From Eremomyces bilateralis CBS 781.70 (Eukaryota; Ascomycota; Dothideomycetes; Eremomycetales; Eremomycetaceae): 64,000 bases of DNA. The DNA is taken from contig NW_022985080.1 of assembly GCF_010015585.1 (NCBI RefSeq), positions 30,323 to 94,322 of the forward strand. The letters are read 5' to 3'. Under the pieces are notes generated by a model. That model was not told the DNA's origin. It ran no database searches and saw nothing but the letters and a program-made list of their open reading frames with translations. Positions 58,261 through 64,000 of the stretch are shown here, one piece after another (position 1 is the stretch's first letter; every line of letters begins with the position of its first letter). The position numbers were made by a program, and so were the translations under genes.

Positions 58261-59982
58261 ATGGAAATCGAGGTTTCGTACAACCTCGAGAGTGAACAGC
58301 AATTCTGGGCTGGTAATGTACCCCGCAACGAATTCGGTTCACGCACGATACGAGATAGCATCGCATGTGTGTGCGGTGCGAGATCCTGTGCGGACCAAAT
58401 GGCTAAACTGGTGGACATCAATAGAACTCGACGATATTGTTTCGAAACACTGCAATGAGCCCGAGTTAATCGATGATGCTTTGCGGTCATACCTCCACTT
58501 CACCACCCACTTCAAAGGTATGGGCAACATGTCTCTCGGATACCGAACGCAAAGACAATCCAGCGCTGACTCGAAGGTACTGGACAGACGATTATCTTCA
58601 ATCCGACCAAGACATCGCGCAATGTATCTTCAAATTCCTGAACTCGTCCTTGTTCCAGCCGCACAAGGACTACGTTCGACGACAGCTCGTCTACAGCCTT
58701 CTCCAGGTACGTGACCGATCGGGCAAAACAGGCGTCCACGGCGGCGACTAATGAGCAACCGGGTTGTAGGAAGATGACGCTCCTTCATTGCACGTCATCG
58801 CGGCGATCCTCCTCTACGACGGGCGAATGCACGACGAGACGTTCATGATGTTCCAACAGGAGGGCGGGTTTCCTCGGGTGGTGGAGCTTATTCATGCGCC
58901 CGTCGCGCAAAATAATGTGGCGCTGCACCGGATGCTCCTGGAGTTGATGTATGAAATGTCGAGGATACAGAGACTTGATTGGGAAGACTTAAGTACGTCG
59001 AGCGGGTTTCAAAAGCGATAGGATACTGACAGTCCTACAGTAGCGGTTGGCGACAGCTTTATAAAGTATCTTTTCGATATCGTAGAGGGGCTATGGTATG
59101 ATGCCAGTGATCCCTATCATTACTCCGTCATCCGAGTTCTGGTGAGTCCTCCATGTCCATCCCCATTTGGGCGTCTCTAACCGACCGAAGCTGGTTCTCA
59201 ATGAACAATATCTTGTCAACAGCACCTCCGCGACCGTCCCAGGACCGGCCCCCCTCACCAACCGCATCATTAAATTCATCAGCACCTACCCACAGCATAA
59301 AACCTTCGGCGAAAACCTAATCCTCCTCCTCAACCGCGAGTCCGAGACCTCCCTCCAGCTCCTCATCCTCAAACTCCTCTACCTCATCTTCTCCTCCCTC
59401 TCCACCGCCGAGTATTTCTACACCAACGACTTGCACGTCCTCCTCGACGTTACTGTCCGCAATCTCCTCGACCTCCCCATCGACGACAACGCCGCCCAAG
59501 CTCTCCGCCACACCTACCTGCGCGTCCTTCATCCCATGCTCGCGAACAGCCAACTCCACCGACCAGGGATGCACTACAAGCGCGAGGAAATCCGGAAGAT
59601 GTTGCGGATACTTGTCGGCGGGTTGCCGCCGGATGTGGATGACGTGGACAGCCCGACCGACTCGCCCGTTCAGGACCTCGGCGCCGGCATGAACGGCGCG
59701 GGGCCCCTTTATGGGTTCCATTTCGCGCCGGTGGACCCGACGACGCGGCGGCTGGTGAAGCGGTGCGCGACCGTTCCGTGGCTGCGCGATGCGGACGAAC
59801 CGTTGCGATCGGAGACGCCGGTGCAGGAGGCGCAGAAAGACCTGGCCCGGCGGATGTTGGGGATGAGCGTTATGGATGGGGGGAGCAGTGTGAGCATGAT
59901 GGAAGTAGCGAAGCATACGGAGAAGCCGGGCGTGATGACGCCGAGTAAAGTGAAACATGAGGAGGATATACAGGTTGCGTGA
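58261..59982 (+). CDS. ldb17: Ldb17/Dip1-type actin-patch regulator (SPIN90-like)
   Basis: Protein of the fungal Ldb17/Dip1 family, related to animal SPIN90/WISH. Fission yeast Dip1 activates Arp2/3 without pre-existing filaments to seed actin at endocytic sites. 459 residues in six exons: 58261-58312, 58425-58517, 58588-58706, 58770-58992, 59041-59141 and 59191-59982. Five introns (48-112 bases) all keep frame. They restore QFWAELDDIVSKHC, HFKDDYLQSDQDI, LLQEDDAPSLHVIAAIL, WEDLIAVGDSF and VIRVLLVLNEQYL. The conserved armadillo-like body includes LHRMLLELMYEMSRIQRL and LQLLILKLLYLIFSSLSTAEYF. The C-terminal 100 residues are variable and probably disordered. It has the most introns of any gene in the window. 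Confidence 0.92.
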
Positions 59983-60412
59983 GCGTTGTCCAGCGTTTGT
60001 TTGGCGGAGTCGCTTTTCCTGGTGCGTTGGGTAGCCCACCGGAGCACAGCGAGGCGTTGACGGTGGGGACGGTTCGGCTTTCATTGCTTCCAGTTCAGTT
60101 TGGCCTTTTGACCGGATTATCATTCTACCAAGATGTTTACAGGTGGTTCTGGAATACATGTACACACGCAGGACTTACTACTACAGCTCTCTATGCTAGT
60201 AGGGTCTATAGGATTCACATTTCTTCCTAGAGTCCGCGAATTAATCCAAATATCATTTAGAGACTAGCATGCGCTATATTTCATGCAGTACGGGACCAGA
60301 TGGCCTCCGGACTCTCGCAATGTACCCCTAATCCAATAAGTATACCGGGTATTCTGCACGTATATAAAATCGCCAACACAAAAAACAATGGGGCTTCTTA
60401 GCGCTTCTAGGG
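59983..60412. other. convergent intergenic region (ldb17 and GH47 3' ends)
   Basis: 430 bases between converging stop codons; it holds both 3' untranslated regions. I see no gene. Confidence 0.5.
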
Positions 60413-63355
60413 TTACTTTGGTGGAGACGTCGGCATCTTAAAGGGATGCGCCTCCGTGTTGAACACCCAATCATCCAAACTCACCACATCCTCCTTCGCG
60501 AACAGCAGATAGAAATACTTCAACGTCTCCGCCGTCCAGAAGCTTTCCATCTCGTCCCGATGCAGTGGGTTCCCTTTGGTGACATCGTCGATGGCCGACG
60601 CGGCGATGGTCGTGCGCGTGCGCCGGTCGACGTTCTCGAACATCTTCCACCCGGCCTCCCGGTACTTCGGATCGCCAGTGATGCGATAAAGGTAGAAGAC
60701 CGATTCAATGGCTTCGGGTCTGCCGTTGAGCATTGTTAGTAGACGTCCAGATGGGCGATCGGCCCTCGGAAAGAGTCGGATGGCGACTTACCGTAGCAAA
60801 TACCGTTTATCCATGATGGCGGCATACCCCTTCGGGATCCGCTCCTCCCTTACTCGAGTCTGGACGTACTCCTCGTGGCTCAACGGGGGGCTCGGCGGGC
60901 TAGGGCGCAGAATCAACGGCCGGCCTTTCATTGGCTTATTCGCGCTCGCCGGATCTTCTCCGCCAACGTCCTCCATTTGCGGCACTAGAAGCTGCGAGTC
61001 GGGGTCTCGCTTCATGACCGTCCCGGTGCTCGGCCGCTCGTCATCATCATTGTCCTGCTGCCCGCGGTAGGGGAGATTGGTCGGGTTCGACGCCACGACT
61101 GCCAACGGCTCGGCAGGTCCTTCGTCGTCATCGAATCCTTTCATCGCCGACTGGTATGTCTCGAGCTGCTGCAGGTAGCTCCCCTGTCGCTCCCGCGCGA
61201 ACGGATCCAGGATCTCCATCCAGCGGGTTTCGTTCCACTTGCACTGCGCCGTGCTTTTGCAGGGGATGGTGGTGAACGTCTCGGGCATGATGCCGCTGGT
61301 GGTGCTGAGATAATTCCAAATACATGCGTCGGTCAACTTGGCGCCGATCTCGGTATCCTCCTTGCGATTGAAGATCTTGCCGCCCAGGGCGAACATGCCG
61401 CCGACGAAACAGTTGAGATGGCTCCCAACCGGGTAGAGCTTCCCCGTGCGTTTGGGGGGCAAGTCTTCGCCCTGCATCTGGCTGCTGACGTAGTAAGTGC
61501 CGGAAATGAGGACGTCGTCCTCGTCCGGGAGCATGGGGCGGAAAATGAGCTTATCTTTGGCCGCTTCGGTCGCTTTGATATACATCTTATTGTACTGGTC
61601 CGACAGGCCGCCTAGGAGAAGGTGCATCTTGGGCAGGTATTCGTATGCGCTGTCCGCCATAGATGCGAGGGTATACTCTTCCGTTGCGAACTGAGAGGTG
61701 GAAGCGAGCCCCTGTGGAGTGCATTCAGGAGTCGCCGGTTGCTCTTCGCCTCCTCTTGCTCTTACCGGGATCGTGTTACCCGATTGCGGGACCGTCTCAA
61801 TCTTCTTTGAAAGCTGGCGTTTTGATAGTCCTTCGGATGACTTGGAGGTGTCGTCTGCCGTATTTTCTTCCGCAGATGCTGCTCGGGCAGCGGGATTTTT
61901 GTTCTTCCCTAAGCTCGGCTTGAAAATGATTGGCATTGGCTTCTTGAGAGGAACTTCGCCATTCTCATCCGTATCTTCTGGTTTTGTAGTGCCTTGCATA
62001 CTATTGCTATGCGCCAACCGAACCGACTCATCCGCATCGACTTCTTCATCGAGCGTAGATGCACGCTGAACAGTAACCGTCCTGGTTGAGCCGTAGGAAC
62101 TCTGACGCTGGCAACCGGATGCGTCTATTCTCGTCGGCCATAAGCCAGGTACTCGCGTTCGGTCTTGGTACTCATCCAGCGCGTCGGTAATCCGCGCAAT
62201 CGCATCATAATACTTCGACTCTTTGGTCAACTGAGCAAGACGCGTGAATTCCACAGCCAACGATCCGAGTTCGGCCAGCACGATGCTAGTAGTCGATCGG
62301 TGTGGTTGAGATGCGAACGCGCTGCGACGTAATTAGCCATGGAACGCGATCCAAGGGGTTCTGCAAACTTACGGCTTCCATTGATAATACGGCACCGGCA
62401 TGCGATTCGGCGTGTCAAACACGCCCATTAGAATCTCCGCCAACTCCACCGCCTTCTCCAACAAAATCGGATACTTCCCATCGCTCAAATCATATGCGCC
62501 AATCAGCCCCCCGAGATATCGAATGGTGGTCTCAAATACCGGGATATCGTGCCTTTCCGACGTCTTGAAATTGACCTTCTCTACGTGTTTCAACCCCTCC
62601 TCGAACTCCTCGACCATGCCCATGATCCATAGCGTATCCAACGAATCGATCAACGTCGCTCCCCACCCATTGAACGGATCTTTTTTCTTCCCCGATACGG
62701 GCCTGATCTCATCGTGACCCCATCCTGTGGCTTTGTACCCGCGCCACGCATGCGCCATCGAGTCCTGGATCATCGCAAGCCGTTCCTCTCGCCGGGTCTT
62801 CGCTTTGGCCGACTCCTCCTTGAATTCGAATTGGATCTTTGGGATCGCTTTCGGCGTGCCAGAAGGCAGCGGGATCGTCGACTGGACGGGGAAGTGCTCC
62901 GGTTGCCGGGCCCAGAAGATGGGCGACGGAATGGAAAGTGGCTCGACGTCGAAGCGGCCGGCGCTATGCTCGAGCAGGACATCTTCGATGGGCGGTAACG
63001 CACCTCCGACGTAGGGATTGTTGTCGCTTGCTGCGGAAGGGGAGGTCTTTGTTTTGGATGGGGCGGTCTTCGAGGGTGAGGGTTTCTGGGCGGGCTTCTC
63101 AACTTCTTCCGCGGGAGGGATTCGTCGGATGGACTCGTCATTGTGTACTCCATCATCCAATCCTGCGCCATCTCCACCGTTTGTATCCGCTGCCGGCCAC
63201 TGCTTGTCTGGATCGGATTTGCTCAAGTGACCGCTTCCTGACTCGGCGACGTGTGTGACCGATTTCCAGGATGACTTCGCGCTGAGGTTATACAGGAGGA
63301 AAACCACGATACCCGCAAGGACGAGGACGGCTCGATATCGTCGATACCGAATCAT
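60413..63355 (-). CDS. type II membrane GH47 alpha-1,2-mannosidase with large insert
   Basis: Class I alpha-1,2-mannosidase of family GH47, which trims N-glycans in the ER/Golgi. 939 residues, exons 63355-62373, 62321-60792 and 60719-60413; introns are 51 and 72 bases, the second with a perfect CTACTAACA branch. Residues about 8-23 ([16 protein letters not shown]) are a signal anchor, followed by a charged stalk to about residue 200. The catalytic domain shows [35 protein letters not shown] and [20 protein letters not shown]. It continues with [30 protein letters not shown] and the final NTEAHPF, whose Thr binds the catalytic calcium. Two low-complexity inserts (about 378-480 and 710-810) interrupt it, making it far longer than the 500-600 residues usual for Golgi types. 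It may be a distinct paralogue. Confidence 0.9.
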
Positions 63356-64000
63356 GTTGGCGGCTGTCCAAAAAGGACCCGATCGGGGTCGAGGACGGTG
63401 ACCACGGTAGGTTTAGACGGGGTGCATCCTCTTCCACCGGTGTGAACGTTCCAACTCTGGTAGTTGGTACAGGTCCACAGGCACGAGGACTTCGATATCA
63501 CATCAGCGGCGGTTCCCTCGAGTAGACGGGGCAATGATTAAAAGTGTTCCAAAAGAGAGATCCGAATGGACTAGATACGACAGTATATCGCGCTTGGGTT
63601 CGGATCATAAGTAGTAGTGCTTAGTAGTAGTAGGGGCTGTCTCGGTCTCTCGGAGCACCACTTTGAATATTCAACAGTCTCGTGCATCGACGACCGGGAG
63701 GCGGGAGCTTGTGAGAGCCTGAGAGGGCTAGGTCTGGGTGGAGACTGGGGAAAGGAGCTTACTGCCCGAGTGCCCGTGTTGGTACTAACCACAGATAGTA
63801 AGGTAGGTAAGATTGTTGGTGAGATTGTTGGCCAAGGCCTTCAAGCCTCAAGGGTTAGCATCTCCGATGGAGGGGGCGAAAAGGGTCTAACGTTCGTCCG
63901 GACTCTAAGTTCGAACCCCTGCCTGTTGGCCAACCACCTACTTGGCCAGTATCACCATCTTCACCACCATCACCAAACGCGTAATATCTCAACCACCATA
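63356..64000. other. promoter region of the GH47 gene; right window edge
   Basis: No supported coding gene. Contains a TAGTAGTAGT-type trinucleotide run near 63605-63635 and CATCACCATCTTCACCACCATCACC near the right edge. The TTCGAAC at 63911-63917 looks like a tRNA T-loop, but the flanks do not pair. Confidence 0.5.

Noticed and set aside
63895-63930. tRNA T-arm-like GTTCGAAC
   Set aside because: The flanking bases do not form a T-stem on either strand and no acceptor or anticodon arm can be drawn.

Overview
The window is nuclear DNA of a filamentous ascomycete (Pezizomycotina, most likely a Eurotiomycete; the genus cannot be fixed from sequence alone). Genes are monocistronic and lie on both strands. 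Most are interrupted by short introns of about 46-112 bases with GT...CTAAC/CTGAC...AG signals. The products are typical of Aspergillus-like moulds: a CP2 factor, Pal1, cutinase, GH17, GH47 and a GH5 sterol glucosidase. I found no tRNA, rRNA, CRISPR or intact transposon. Most gene models below were built by joining exons by hand, so they differ from simple open reading frames.

Layout. 0-3.2 kb: CP2/grainyhead transcription factor. 3.2-7.9 kb: a gene-poor stretch holding a small secreted repeat-peptide precursor (6183-6478, minus) and a possible alpha-amylase remnant. 7.9-12.1 kb: AMMECR1 protein, TOPORS-like RING protein, amidoligase. 12.7-18.0 kb: Gup1 (MBOAT), Arp4, proteasome beta-2 (Pup1). 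18.8-23.3 kb: nucleoporin Nup159. 23.3-25.9 kb: long intergenic stretch. 25.9-32.6 kb: GH17 glucanase, Prp16 helicase and Pwp1, the last two divergent from a 306-base promoter. 32.6-35.8 kb: gene-poor. 35.8-44.8 kb: a disordered unknown protein, Cks1, Usb1, Pal1, RanGAP. 45.4-52.2 kb: Wss1-type protease, cutinase, Msn5 exportin. 53-64 kb: GH5 sterol/lipid glucosidase, P58IPK-like DnaJ, Ldb17/Dip1, GH47 mannosidase.

Working together. Most genes are housekeeping. Nuclear transport has three members: Nup159, RanGAP and Msn5. RNA processing and ribosome synthesis have Prp16, Usb1 and Pwp1. Chromatin, proteolysis and cell cycle have Arp4, Pup1, Wss1 and Cks1. Secretion and the cell surface have Gup1, GH17, GH47, P58IPK, Pal1 and Ldb17. 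They do not form a biosynthetic cluster.

The best candidate for something undescribed is the 78-residue secreted precursor at 6183-6478. It has a signal peptide, one intron, and two near-identical 19-residue repeats joined by a Lys-Arg (Kex2) site. Nearly all shared residues in the two repeats use different synonymous codons, which indicates selection on the peptide. Other points of interest are a C-terminal CaaX box on the GH5 glucosidase, a GC-AG intron in pup1, a stand-alone amidoligase, and several introns that are multiples of three and stop-free.
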